Shown: one piece after another, positions 1-14,311 of the stretch
Layout: every line of letters begins with the position of its first letter
How positions within the stretch are numbered: position 1 is the first letter of the stretch
NCBI GenBank assembly: GCA_001986395.2
Contig: MQVO02000026.1
Span: 248,001-312,000 of the forward strand
Source: Irpex lacteus
Lineage: Eukaryota > Basidiomycota > Agaricomycetes > Polyporales > Irpicaceae
Reading direction: 5' to 3'
DNA length: 64,000 nt
Translations under genes and position numbers: made by a program
Notes under the pieces: model-generated
The model's input: only the letters and a program-made list of their open reading frames with translations
Told to the model about the DNA's origin: nothing
Database searches by the model: none

Positions 1-3576
<3,576 letters not shown>

Positions 3577-3820
3577 TTCGCCACCACTGTACGCGGAAAG
3601 AGAAAATTCGAGAGAAGGAGAAGGGAGTGCGCACGACCAGGTCGTGGTCGGTGGCAAAGGTTGGTGTAAGTGGGCGCTTGTGATATTGCAGCTTTCTGGT
3701 GGCCACCGTGACCTCCAACTGACTCTGAGTCTCTCGTTTATTCAAGTGTCGACTTTTGGATAGGACAAGGACAAGAGGCGTATAATACAAAAGGAACGTT
3801 GGTATAATCTATAGTCGAAG

Positions 3821-5741
3821 ATGTCTGCGGCACCCCGAAAGCCTGCACCCCGCCTCGCACGACCCGCTGCCCGCTACTGGAAAGGCAAAGCCCCCAAAGG
3901 TGTCGACGCGACCGCCGTCGACTCGGATGACTCGGACGTAGAGGAGGCACCGGAGGTAGAAGAGGAGGGGGATGTGCTGATTCGGGATCTTGCTGGGGAT
4001 GACGAGGAGGATGAGGGTGGGTTGGAATTGGATGGGAAGAAGAAGGTTAGTGGGAAGGGGATGGGGAAGGGGAAGGCGGGGATTAATGTTGCGTTGAGGG
4101 ATGTGAATATATCGAAGGAGGGGAAGGTTATTGTTGCGGGGAGGGAGGAGGTTGGGAGGACTGAGGCTGAGCTTGGTGAGTGTATGGTTAGTGGGTCCGT
4201 GTGTGTTGTGTTCTTACGAGCAGTGCTGTTTTGTAGAGGAAGAGGAAGAAGAGGAGGATGAGGAGGAGGAAGATGAAGAGGAGGAGGTGCGTGAAGTACT
4301 CTTGGGATTGTCTCTCGAGTCTAATGACGAACGTTATGTTGTAGGAAAGCGAGGAAGACTCAGAGTCCGAATCAGAGGAGGAGCCACCTAAGCCTCAATT
4401 CAGACCCGTCTTTGTACCAAAGTACGTGTTGTCAGTATGCATATTATCGTTTCGTTCACAGAGCTTTATTGTTGCAGACGAGGTCGAGTGACAGTCGCTG
4501 AAGAGGCAGCACTGGCTCAGGACACAGAAGAAGCTTTGAAACGAAAAGAAGAGGAAGCTGAAGAGCGACGGAAACAAAGCCACAACTTGGTCGCTGAAAG
4601 CATACGTCGCGAGCTTGCAGAAAGTACGTCTCCTACACTATCCATCGTATATCATGCTCTTACATGACACCCACATAACAGAGGAGAAAGAAGCAGAAGT
4701 CCCCGACGTAGACGATACCGACGGCCTCGACCCCGAAGGCGAGTTCGAAGCCTGGCGACTGCGCGAACTCGCACGCATAAAACGCGACAAGGAGGTTGAG
4801 CTGCAACGCGAGCTCGAGCGAGAGGAGATCGAGCGACGGAGGGCGTTGCCGGAGGAGCAGAGGCTGAAGGAGGATCTGGAGCGGGCGGAGAAGACGAGGG
4901 CGGAGAAGCCGAAGGGACAGCAGAAGTTCTTGCAGAAGTATTGGCATAAGGGGGCTTTCCATCAGGTTTGTCGTCTGTTGAATATCTTGACGTTGAGTTA
5001 AGATTATTGATGTCACTCATCTATCAGGACGAGGAAATACTCAAGCGACATGATTATACGGAGGCTACGGAGTCTACTGTAGATGTGTCGTTGCTTCCCA
5101 AGGTTATGCAAGTCAAGAACTTTGGCAAGCGTGGTCGGACAAAGTACACGCATCTGTTGGACCAAGATACTACTGCCACAACAGGTGGATTCGGCGGCAC
5201 AGGTTCTGTCAACTCAGGGGGTACATCTACAACAGGTGGAGGTTGCTTCTTGTGCGGTGGTCCCCATTTGAAGAAAGGTGAGGACATCTGAACGAGTTTC
5301 CTGAATGCTCATACTCATACATCTGTAGACTGCCCACAAAACAGAGACCTCCCACCTAACAAAATCGGTACAGGAGCCAATAGTACACTCAGTGGGACGC
5401 GTGAATGGGGTTCCCGGAGAGAGGGTGACGGCGAGAAGAAGGGGACATGGCGAGACCGTGATGATGGTGGACGAAGAGACTCTCGAGATGATAGACGGGA
5501 CGAGCGCAGTCGCGACGGTGGGTATGGAAGAGACCGTGACCGAGGTGACCGAGATAGAGGTGGGCGGCGGGACTATGACAGAGATCGCGAGCGGTACTAC
5601 CGCGACGAGACGGATTATGATGACCGGAGGCGGTACTCGCCTGGTGGTGACAGAGACAGACGGCGGCATGAGAGGAGTCGGTCGAGGGAGCGGCCAGATT
5701 ATGCACGCGACGAGAAACGGCGGCGTATCGCTGCAGACTAG
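3821..5741 (+). CDS. MFAP1: MFAP1 family spliceosomal protein with C-terminal zinc knuckle and Arg/Asp-rich tail
   Basis: MFAP1 is a nuclear protein of the spliceosomal B complex that contacts Prp38. Seven exons give 524 aa: 3821-4175, 4237-4286, 4345-4421, 4478-4623, 4682-4965, 5028-5277 and 5329-5741. Visible are the N-terminal 'RYWKGKAP', long acidic runs, '[18 protein letters not shown]', a charged coiled-coil region with '[17 protein letters not shown]', and the family-typical '[18 protein letters not shown]' then '[18 protein letters not shown]'. Unlike the animal protein, it continues past this point. A Gly/Thr-rich linker leads to a CCHC zinc knuckle, '[14 protein letters not shown]' (C-x2-C-x3-H-x4-C), whose last Cys lies across the final intron. 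An Arg/Asp/Ser-rich tail of about 100 residues ends the protein. The divergent neighbour is Prp16. Confidence 0.93.
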
Positions 5742-5795
5742 TCTGCTTTCTATCCTGTTATTATTTTCACTCTTCTGCTACACGCTACACGCTAT

Positions 5796-6266
5796 ATGTC
5801 TTTCTGTAATCTACCGCCACTGCCCGCCAATATGGATATCACTTTCTGGCAGAGAGCGCTGCAGGCGGTGCCAACCCAGCGTCCTTGCATCCTTCCACTT
5901 CAACAACCATGATCCCCCAACACGCATCGTGTTCCCCAATCTTCCGGTGCACACACATTCCATAATTCCCATTTCCTCCACTTGGGAACGGAATGATTTG
6001 GGTACCCGATCCCCGAGCATTTTGACGCATGGGCTCATATCCCGCGCGACAAACAGCCTGCCAGTGATGCCTTGGCTTGGGAATTTCCAGCACACACACG
6101 CGTGTAAGTCGTCCGAGCAGGAAAACACACTCTCTGCAAGCTTAACTTTTTCTCTCATGCTACTCTGTGCGCAGTAGGCCCGGTCACTCGAAATAGGCTG
6201 TACAAGAAGCGTGGTAGGTCCTTCGACTCGGACGGAGAACGACCTGCCTTTCTAGACGCACAATAA
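5796..6266 (+). CDS. Possible small gene, structure unresolved
   Basis: Family not recognised. The best evidence is one well-formed plus-strand intron, 6104-6174: it starts GTAAGT, has a CTTAAC branch-like site and a T-rich tract, and ends GCAG. It joins an open frame ending 'PWLGNFQHTHA' to a short exon reading 'PVTRNRLYKKRGRSFDSDG' and stopping at 6266. The 5' end is unclear. An ATG at 5796 opens 'MSFCNLPPLPANMDITFWQR', but that frame stops at about 5908 and is offset by one from the downstream frame. Either another intron or a sequence error joins them, or the start lies elsewhere. The minus strand is also open here. The region lies between MFAP1 and the flavoprotein gene, both on the plus strand. 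Confidence 0.3.
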
Positions 6267-6313
6267 TCTCTACCTATTCCCTCTCGCCACACCTACGATA
6301 TTCCTGCGCATAC

Positions 6314-8730
6314 ATGACAAGACGGACGGTGAAAGTCGCCGTCATAGGCAGCGGTCTAGCTGGTCTTACCGCGGCGTACAGACTGGCAAAGACGCCTCGG
6401 GTGGGGGATGTAGAGTTTGAAGTGCACGTCTTCGAAAAGGTACGCCTCCAATTCCAGTATGTACACACCTGCAACCAGATCTGCGGTATGAAACAACTTT
6501 GCTCGTCATCGGTCGCGGGCGGGGATCCACGAGATACAACAGGTGCCCATAGGACTGGCGAACTCTGCGCCCGAGCCTAATCCAAGTCTATCACCATCTC
6601 GTGTGCTATACTTAGTTTAGCCTATGACGGAACCAGACGATTCTGTGTCGTTGCTTGTTGCATGGGCCCACGCACAAACACTGCTATAACTTTCGCTGAC
6701 CGATTAATGCGCATACAGGCAGACTCCCTAGGCATGGACTCGCACTCCGTAGACGTCCCGCTCGCCGACGGCTCCTCAAAGAAGAAACGCAGGATAGACG
6801 TCCCAATGCGCTCCTTCCAAGGAGGTACGTCCCACTCCTACACCCCCTCTCATGCTACGCTACACTAATCATCTTTATATGACTGTAGGCTACTACCCAC
6901 AACTCATCGCCCTCTACCAACACCTCGGCGTCCACTTCCGCATCGCAGACTTCTCCTACTCCTTCGCCCACCTCTCCTCCTCTTCCCCTTCCCCTTCCTC
7001 TTCATCCCCCTCCCCTTCATCCCCCTCCTCTTCCTTGTTCTCTCTACAGAACTGCAACTCAACCCAACGCAAAATCACAACATTCATGATATACGACGGC
7101 GCCTCAGGGCGAAAAGGCATCAGCGTCCCCTCCCGCTACTTCCCCTCCGGCAAGTCGTCCGGGATCTGGGAGAAGCTCGCAGGGTACGCAGCGTACGCAC
7201 TCGGGGCGTTCGTCCTCGTGTTGTTCGCACTGAAGATGGCACTACACTCCCTCCCTCTCCGCGTGCATTCCTCATCCCATCCCAATTCCAATTCCATATC
7301 CATCAACACAACGTTCCATGGACTACTCAAATCTCCCGTGAGACTTCGCATACCGCGACGTATACTCCCCCTCCCCATCCGCCCGCCGCCTCATACGACG
7401 TTCCGCCAGTGGGTACATTCGACTACGCCTCGGGGGATGCTTGCGAGGGCGATGGGGCTGGACAGGCGGTGGGTGGGGTTTGCGGAGGATGTGCTTGTGC
7501 CGCTTTTTTCGGCGGTTTGTACGGCGGAGGAGGAGGCTGTTTGGGAGCATCCTGTTGAGGAGTTTCTTGGTACGCGGTTGTTCTTATACATGCAACGTTC
7601 GGTTTTGACGGGTTTGATTATTGTTGTCAGATTTTTGTTATCTGACGATTGGAACACACCATTATGTTGTCCAGAACGGCGTGCGCGACGTCGTGGAGCG
7701 GATATCTGCTCCTCTCAAGAAGGAGAATATACATCTCGCGTCGCCCATCGTTTCCCTCGTGTACACTCCCTCTTCTCCATCCCCCTCCCCCTCTTTCTTT
7801 TCCCCAGCATCTCTACCATCGTCATCGCCATCTCCATCTGAAACCTCGTCTCGAGCGAAGATAGACATCCACTGCACGAACAACACCGTCTACCCCTCCT
7901 TCGACCACGTCATATTCGCCACCCAAGCGAACCAAGCAGCGTCCATTCTCAAGTCGTACCTCGACACCATCCCCTCTCCCCTCACCTCCACCACCATCTC
8001 CACCACGAAATCCGGATCGGGAGTAGGAGTAGGAGTAGACGGCCACAGAGAGTTGGTGGCAGAACAGATCAAGTGTCTAGAGACGTTCGAGTATGCGACG
8101 AACGTCGTCGTGAACCATACAGACGCGAGCGTTATGCCTGATTCGTACCAGGACAGGAGAGATTTGAACCTCATGATGGCTTGTCCTTCCTTACGCACCA
8201 CCCTTCCTACTCCCACCCTTGATACGGAGGGTAGAAATGTGAACGTGGTACCACCGACGTTCGCGATGGCCACACATGTGTTGCCTGGTACGGATGGAGT
8301 GTATCAGACGACGAACCCGGTGGTGCCTATCGAGGAGGGTAAAGTGTTGAGCGTGACGAGGTTGGAGAGGGCTGTTGTTAGTGTTGGGAGTAAGGAGGCT
8401 CTTGCTGAGTTATGGGTCGAGCATCTCCCTTCTTCCACTTCTTCATCTCATGCACGCTCTCATACGAAGGAAGTGGTAGAGGAGGAAGAGGAGGGGACGT
8501 TGAAGTGGGGATGCGCAGCAGTAGCACGGGGGAAGTTAGGTAGACTACAGGGCGCCGGTGCTGGTAGTGGTGGACCGGGAGTGTGGTTGTGTGGGAGCTA
8601 TGCGTATGGGGGGATTCCGCTGCTTGAGGGGTGTGTGGTGAGTGCGAGGCTTGTTGTGGAGGAGGGGGTGTGGGCTAGTGAGGGTGTTGATTGGAGGGAG
8701 GTTGGGGAGTTGTGGGTGCCGAGTGATTAA
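6314..8730 (+). CDS. FAD-dependent amine oxidoreductase-like protein
   Basis: Predicted flavoprotein of the NAD/FAD-binding Rossmann type related to amine oxidases; the substrate is unknown. Four exons (6314-6439, 6719-6824, 6889-7569, 7631-8730) give 670 aa. The N-terminus carries the dinucleotide-binding motif 'VAVIGSGLAGLTAAYRLAK' followed by an acidic strand end, 'FEVHVFEK'. Further family-like pieces are 'MRSFQGGYYPQLIALYQHLG', 'TTPRGMLARAMGL', 'THHYVVQNGVRDVVERI', 'VIFATQANQA' and the C-terminal 'VWLCGSYAYGGIPLLEGCV', which matches the second FAD-contact segment. A hydrophobic stretch around residues 160-180 could be a membrane helix. Ser/Pro-rich low-complexity inserts lie near residues 105-125 and 340-365. 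Intron 1 is 279 nt, long for this locus, and could hide a small exon. I prefer this to a true monoamine oxidase because no covalent-FAD Cys motif is visible. Confidence 0.82.
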
Positions 8731-9192
8731 TAGGTAGGCTACTTAGAGGGAGAGGTTGTATATATGGTGTGCTGTGATTTTAGACTTTCAGTTTAGCACG
8801 GTATATATTATCGGTGAACATAGGCACTCAGTCTAGGTCGGAAGCGGCGAGCGGAACATACTTTCAGTGCTGTGACGGTGATCATGGTTCAAATTCCTCG
8901 CTCAGAGATCGAGTCGGATCTCACAGAGAGGCAGAAAAAAACGGAAGCACAGGCCACACAATTATGGAGACGACTCCACAAAATATCCCATCTCATCATC
9001 ATTCATAGTTAGACGAATTCATGCAGTGAGCTATCAGAGACTATTAGCCTGATATCTACTAGCTTGACAGCCCATTCTCGTGCTCCAAACTCGAATTTAC
9101 TATGAATGACGGGCCACTCGTCTAGAAACACCGTGCCGAATGTTAGGTCAAGCATCTTGGATGAGACAACAAATAGATAAGCCTACTCACGG
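8731..9192. other. Intergenic, no gene seen
   Basis: This is 462 bp between two convergent genes. A 64-codon plus-strand frame at 8814-9008 has no family features or supporting introns. I see only presumed 3' untranslated sequence. Confidence 0.5.
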
Positions 9193-10086
9193 TCAATCGT
9201 CACTACCACCGCCAATGATCCCCTCACTACTCAACTCCCACTCTTGCCCATCCGCGTCATCCTTGTCCGTCCTAACAATCCCATTCTCCGGTAGACCAGC
9301 AACCTCCACCTTCCCATACCCGTTCACCTTATACCCATCCTTCTCAAAGAAATTGCCGAACTTCAGCTGCTCAGCCTGGTCGGCGCGCTCAAGGCTGCCG
9401 TTGTCTGCCACCCGGACCTTGCCTGCCTTGAAGGATATTTCGACTAAGTCGCTGCCGATCATGACCATCCCGGGTTTGACCTTGTCGTCGACGGCTGTGA
9501 TGCGGAACCGGGTGCTGTTCGTGCGGGAGGCGACGATTACTTTGTTGCGCTGGCTGTAGTACCAGTAAACGGGGTTGGGACCTGTAGTGCGGATGTAGAA
9601 CCTGAGGAGTATGAGTGCCAACGAGTAGTCAGCGAGGTCTTTAGAACATAGCCCATCGGTGGTACGAATCGACACTCACCAGTCCCCGCTAAGATGATCC
9701 GTGATGTGCACAGGAGGGGCAACCGCGAACGGGTAAGCGGTATCGCGGTTAGACTGAAGATCGAAGAGAATCTTCGTCGAGAACTGCGAGGCAACACTGG
9801 TTGTCAGTATTGTGTCCGCGATATTGACCTTGGCCGGGAAGTTGTGGGTGTAGAGTTGAGGCGTGACGCGAGAGATGCTGCCCGCTACTTGGGTGTTGGA
9901 GGTCGTCGATACCACACGCCACCATTCGTCTGCGACGGCACGGCTGGCGAAAACAATGAGGTACCGGTATGTCGTCTCATCGCTCACCTAGCGAATAGAA
10001 AAGAGTATAGCGGTGAGTGCGTACTTTATCAACGAGAGTCAAGTAGCGGTACATACATGCTTCGCGTATGCATAAAAGAGGCCCAT
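9193..10086 (-). CDS. Conserved-looking basidiomycete protein of unknown function
   Basis: I do not recognise the family. Three exons (10057-10086, 9680-9987, 9193-9601) give 248 aa. The start is the ATG at 10086: a first exon of ten codons ('MGLFYAYAKH') joins through a GTATGT..CTAG intron to 'VSDETTYRYLIVFASRAVA'. A GTG-initiated frame beginning at 9987 is therefore not the true start. The sequence is rich in aromatic residues early on ('DEWWRVVST', 'NPVYWYYSQRNKV') and later alternates short beta-like strands. Examples are 'TRFRITAVDDKVKPGMVMI' and 'DLVEISFKAGKVRVADNG'. The end is acidic and Gly-rich. There is no signal peptide or membrane segment. The layout suggests a cytosolic, mostly beta protein; no function is inferred. 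Codon use and clean splice sites support a real gene. Confidence 0.8.
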
Positions 10087-10189
10087 GATTGCTATGCGAG
10101 TTGTGAAGTTCCAAAGACAGCTATTGAGCTGAGGCACTCACAGCTAGTCCGAAGTGTCTTTTATACGTTCTCCTTGTACCCCAGGAGGT

Positions 10190-10680
10190 AAAAACAGGCG
10201 TTTTCTCTCCTCTGAGTCTGCCTTCTGGTACACGATTTCGGCGAAAACCATGCTGTCCGAACTGGGAACGATAGGTGCAGTTTTGTGCTGCATCAAGACC
10301 GCTAGCGTGGAAAACCGGAGAACAGCAATACCGAGCATACGTAGTAGCCTATGGCATTGGCGAATGCGACCTGCTGACGGCTCTGAACTGTCCAGCCTTG
10401 ACCGAGGAATGCTACCTCGCAACGCTGCAGGCATCTTCCCTCCTCTGAGTCCGCCTTTTGGCACACGATTGTCGTGAAAACCTGGGAACGATAAGCATAG
10501 CTCTGTGCTGCATCAAGAGTACTGACATGGAAAACCGGAGATAACAATACCCGACATACGTAGTGGCCTATGGCATTGACGAATGCGACCTGCTGACGCG
10601 TCCAGCGTTGACCGAGTAATGCTGCTCCGCGTCGGTAACTGGAAGTCGTTGGCATAAGCATGGACATCTATGCTTCGTCC
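10190..10680. repeat. Two diverged tandem copies of a ~230-bp unit
   Basis: A block that begins with a 'CTCCTCTGAGTC' match near 10208 recurs near 10439. Blocks sharing 'GTGCTGCATCAAGA', 'GGAAAACCGGAGA', 'CCTATGGCATTG' and 'GAATGCGACCTGCTGACG' recur at the same spacing of about 230 bp. The copies differ by scattered substitutions and small gaps. Neither strand carries a convincing gene. The end of this block shares its 'CCAGC..TTGACCGAG.AATGC' segment with the larger repeat to the right. Confidence 0.75.
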
Positions 10681-12060
10681 ATGGCCGCACAGAAGAAGCA
10701 GCGCAGATGGAATGCATGCTGATAAAATGGGAACTATGAAGGTGACAGTGTGAGTGGAAGGTGAAACCAGGGCGTAGAGTATGTGTAACAGACTTTGTAC
10801 GTGAGAGTGCTGCCATCCTTCTATGAAACAACTATTCTGTGTAACACGCGAAGCTTGTGAAGTCCCGAAATACGGATGCATATGTTCTGCCGTCGGAGCG
10901 AGGAAAGGCCCGTTCAAACCAAGGAGCGTGCAGAGTATTAATGGTCTCAGGTCATCTTGGAATCTCCAAGTCAACTCTTGTCGACCGTGACAATTGGAAT
11001 CGAAATGGCGGGAGGATTTTCTTGCTATTAGCCAGGAGGAGGAGTCGTAAGTGTACGCATCGTCAATGGATGGACGAAATGCAACCTACTGACAGTCTAT
11101 GACGCCTGTGAGCTGCCCAGTCTTGAGTAAGGAATGCGGAACTGGAAATCGTTGGCAGTTATGCTTCGTACATGGCGCACAGAAGAAGCAACACGGACAG
11201 AATGCATGCCTGCTGATAAAATGGGAACTATGAAGGTGACAATGTGAGTGGGAGAGTCGTACCAGGGTATAGATTGTATGTCACAGACTTTGTACATGAG
11301 AATACTGCTATACTTCTGGGCAGCAGCTATTTTCTATGTGAAGCCTGTGAAGTTGGATGTACATGTTCTGTCGTCGGAGCGAGGAAAGGCCCGTTCAAAC
11401 CAAGGAGCGTGCAGAGTATTAACCGCCTCAGACCATCTTGGAATCTCCAAGTCAACTCTTATCGGCCATGGCAGTAGGAATCGAAATGGCGGGAGGGTTT
11501 GCTTGCTATTAGGTAGAAGGGGGAACGAAAGTGTACGCATCGTCAATATACAGATGAAATGTGACCTACTAAGTCTATGACGCCTGTGAGCTATCCAGCC
11601 TTGACCGAGGAATGCGGAACTGGAATTCGATGGCATTTATGCATAGTACGTGGCCGCACGGAAGAACCTAGATAGACAGCAAAGCAGCACGGACGAAATA
11701 CATGCTAACAGAATGGGACACTGTTAAGGTGACACTGTGAGCGAAAGAGTTGGAACCAGGGTGTAACTTATGTGTAGCTGGCTTCGTACGTGAGAGTGCT
11801 GTTAACCTTCTGGGCGACATATAGTTTCTATGTGAAGCTTGTGAAGTCCCGATATACGGATGCATATGTTCTGTCGTCGGTGCGAGGAAAGGCCCGTTCA
11901 AACTGGAGAGCGTGCAGAGTGTTAACAGCGTCAGATCATCTTGGAAATCTTCGAGCCGACTCTTCAGTGAGGATCCAAACGACGAGAAGATTTGTCTTTC
12001 TACTAGCGGGGAGGGAGAATTGTAAGTGTACGATTGCCAATGCATAGACGAAAACATACC
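10620..12060. repeat. Three diverged tandem copies of a ~480-500-bp unit
   Basis: The segment 'GAGGAAAGGCCCGTTCAAAC' occurs near 10899, 11381 and 11883. Each copy is embedded in the same longer context: a 'GGGAAC/ACTATGAAGGTGACA'-like start, 'ACGTGAGAGTGCTG', 'TATGTGAAGC.TGTGAAGT', 'GCATATGTTCTG', 'GCGTGCAGAGT.TTAA', 'ATCTTGGAA' and a purine-rich 'GGGAGG' stretch. Spacings are about 481 and 502 bp. Frames overlapping it share composition but not a protein signature, and stops differ between copies. It lies between the unknown gene at 10086 and UMP1. A noncoding satellite-like array or the remnant of a repeated element are both possible. Confidence 0.78.
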
Positions 12061-12477
12061 CTCGAGCGATGTGAGAGTGAGACAGGACGCTCAGGGAGGT
12101 GGGTACTGACTGGATTATATATGCGCGGCGTGTGCAGGGAGACTGATGAGAAGACCTAAGGATGTATATCAAATAGGAGGGTAGGCCCGAAGTATGTTTC
12201 GTGACCGACGTGTAACGAAGCAAGAAAGTGGACTGGGATGAGGTGAGTGTGTGTGACGGTCCGACAGACCGACGTGTGTCTGCACCATCGCTGTCATATC
12301 CTAGCACATCCACATCTCTCAACGCTCAGATAGCAGAAACTCACTCACTGAAGAAGTCAACGCAACGCACTATCCACAATTCTCCAAATTGCGATTCATA
12401 TCCGCTATCATTCACATTACAATGTCATCGTACAATCATGCTGAACGGTGCAGGTTCTTGTCCTGTACATCCTATAG

Positions 12478-13166
12478 CTACAAGCGCAGCTTCTTCTCCA
12501 TGTCAGCGTGGATGTCCATCGACGCTGACATCTCTGACGCTAGAGCATCGTAAACGTCAACATACGTTAAGCTGTAAAGACATTGAGAATAACGTACCAG
12601 GCATCATAAAGTCAGCAGGCTCGAGCGTGTCGTCCCTTCCCATGAGAATGTCGAGGTGGAGGTTTGATGTGCGGAGGGCTGGCATGTGCGGGTTCTGTGG
12701 GTGGCGTACGCGTCGCATTGCGTGAGTTTCGTGGGGAATGTTATGGGAGGGCTGGAGGTAGAGGTGAAAGGGAGAGGACGTACGTGGCCAACAAGCTTCC
12801 TCTCCATAAGCGTACGCACGGGTGCGTGCATACCGTATACGTTCCTATGGATATTAAGCTTCAAGTTATCCTGTGTCGCTTCCCACTACAACACATCCAT
12901 CCATCCATACAATCAGTACACAATCACTATATAGCAAGAGCTACACCACGTACGTTCTCCAATCTATCCCTAATAGAGCTAACAGTCTTGACCTCCGACG
13001 CAAGGCTGCGCGGTCCGTGCTTCAAGGTGTCGTGCAGGCCGAGGGAGTTGGCTGTGTCTGCGATGGTGGCGGTCTTTGGTGCTGAGGCGGGTACAATTCT
13101 GAGTGAGGAGTCCTGCAAGTATGTAAGCAATGCTGTTAATGGGGATTGGAACTCTGAGCATACCAT
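12478..13166 (-). CDS. UMP1: Proteasome maturation factor UMP1/POMP
   Basis: UMP1 is the chaperone that assists assembly of the 20S proteasome and is then its first substrate. Five exons (13164-13166, 12954-13112, 12784-12885, 12598-12694, 12478-12539) give 140 aa, normal for the family. Signature segments are 'SLRIVPASAPKTATIADTAN', 'LGLHDTLKHGPRSLASEV', 'WEATQDNLKLNIHRNVYGMH', 'HAPVRTLMERKLV', 'NPHMPALRTSNLHLDILMGR' and the basic end 'MDIHADMEKKLRL'. The first coding exon is only the ATG, directly followed by a GTATGC intron. That start is chosen because the next exon opens 'DSSLRIVP' with no in-frame ATG before the splice site. The gene ends downstream of the repeat array. No key segment is missing. 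Confidence 0.95.
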
Positions 13167-13323
13167 GATGAGAAAGTAGATGAGGTCGAGGAGAGATCTG
13201 TGTGGTAAGGATGTAAGTCGCGGTAAGCACTGCAGCTTGATCGCAAGACGCGTCAGTCTGCATACGCGTGCTGGGTAAGGCCGATGTCCGTTTATAATAC
13301 TATTGTAATCTCCTCCTTATATC

Positions 13324-13414
13324 TGCCCCATGGCTGAGTTGGTTACAGCGTCCGACTGTTAAGGCTTGAACTCCCGCAATCGGAAGGTCGTGAGTTCGAG
13401 CCTCACTGGGGCAG
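13324..13414 (+). tRNA. tRNA-Asn(GTT) with a 17-nt intron
   Basis: The cloverleaf folds completely. The acceptor stem TGCCCCA/TGGGGCA has seven pairs; the D arm is GCTG/CAGC; the anticodon stem is TCCGA/TCGGA around loop CTGTTAA (anticodon GTT); the T arm is GTGAG-TTCGAGC-CTCAC; the discriminator is G, as usual for Asn. A 17-nt insertion sits just 3' of the anticodon, the canonical nuclear tRNA intron site. A run of five T follows within a few bases and can terminate RNA polymerase III. The mature length without intron is 74 nt. Confidence 0.95.
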
Positions 13415-14311
13415 TCTTTTTCCTTTCCACTCTTTTGCGTCCCAATAGCTCTCAATTGCCTCAGGAAATATCGTGGAAGTGTTCGCCAAGCCGTGTCGTG
13501 AATGGCGATTGTACGAGCAATCAAGCGCTCAATCAATTTAGGTTCCCTCAGGGGAATTGTTACGCAAGGATCGCACTGCGCAATGCAGTCTCTCACACGA
13601 GATGAATAACGACATTGACGCAAGGATAGGCTTTATGGCATCTACCCAGAGTTCCGTGGCGCTGTTGCCGTACTTGCGAGTTCCCTGTCCACAGACATCA
13701 TTCCCGTGGGCAGATGATCATTCTTCTGCATTCACTCGTAAGTTTCCAAGGAGTTCGAACAAAGTTCCAAGGATGCACCGCACAGAATTGCGGAGAGAGT
13801 GTGAGCTGTGCGGGAGAGTGCGGTCACAAGGGCCTTGGGAGGATCACCTTCTGGCTGGTCTCGTGCGCACTAGGCTATTTGGCTCTGGCACACCGCGCCC
13901 GGCTCGTTCCCAGCTCGTTGCTTTAAACACTCTTGTCCTGCTGTTTCTTGTCCTCTGACTCTTTCTCTCTGTGCTCGCATAGTTGCGAATAATTCCGTAA
14001 GTATAGCAGCCAAGTACAGTAATAATCATGAAAGCTGAAAGGAAGTGGGAAGCGCCCATAGTACATCCGCCGTCGATCTCCCGAGTCCCGACATCGACTC
14101 ATTCGACCACGACCGCCGCCGTCTGCAGCCCGTTCTGCAGCCCACACAACTAGCAACACCCCAGTGCTCATCGTCGTACATGTTCTGCGCAGATCTCACC
14201 CTCCTCTTCGAGAGAGAATCTGCAAAACTGCCTATCTGCCTCCGTCGCCCGCTCTTCTCGCTCTCCATCAAGACCACCGCGTCCCTCGCCGCCCCTCCAC
14301 GAACGTAGAGC
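13415..14311. other. Intergenic, no gene seen
   Basis: About 900 bp lie between the tRNA and the RanBP9-like gene. Open frames on both strands lack recognisable motifs or paired splice sites. The right-hand third is probably the 5' untranslated region and promoter of the next gene. Confidence 0.5.

Noticed and set aside
5811..6158. Minus-strand open frames of 86-115 codons
   Set aside because: A strong plus-strand intron (GTAAGT..CTTAAC..GCAG) lies in the same place, and the minus frames lack starts and family features.
8870..8915. B-box-like GGTTCAAATTCC
   Set aside because: No T-stem or acceptor stem pairs around it, so it is not a tRNA.
10513..12047. Several frames of 80-150 codons in the repeat array
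   Set aside because: They follow the repeat units, differ in stops between copies and resemble no protein.
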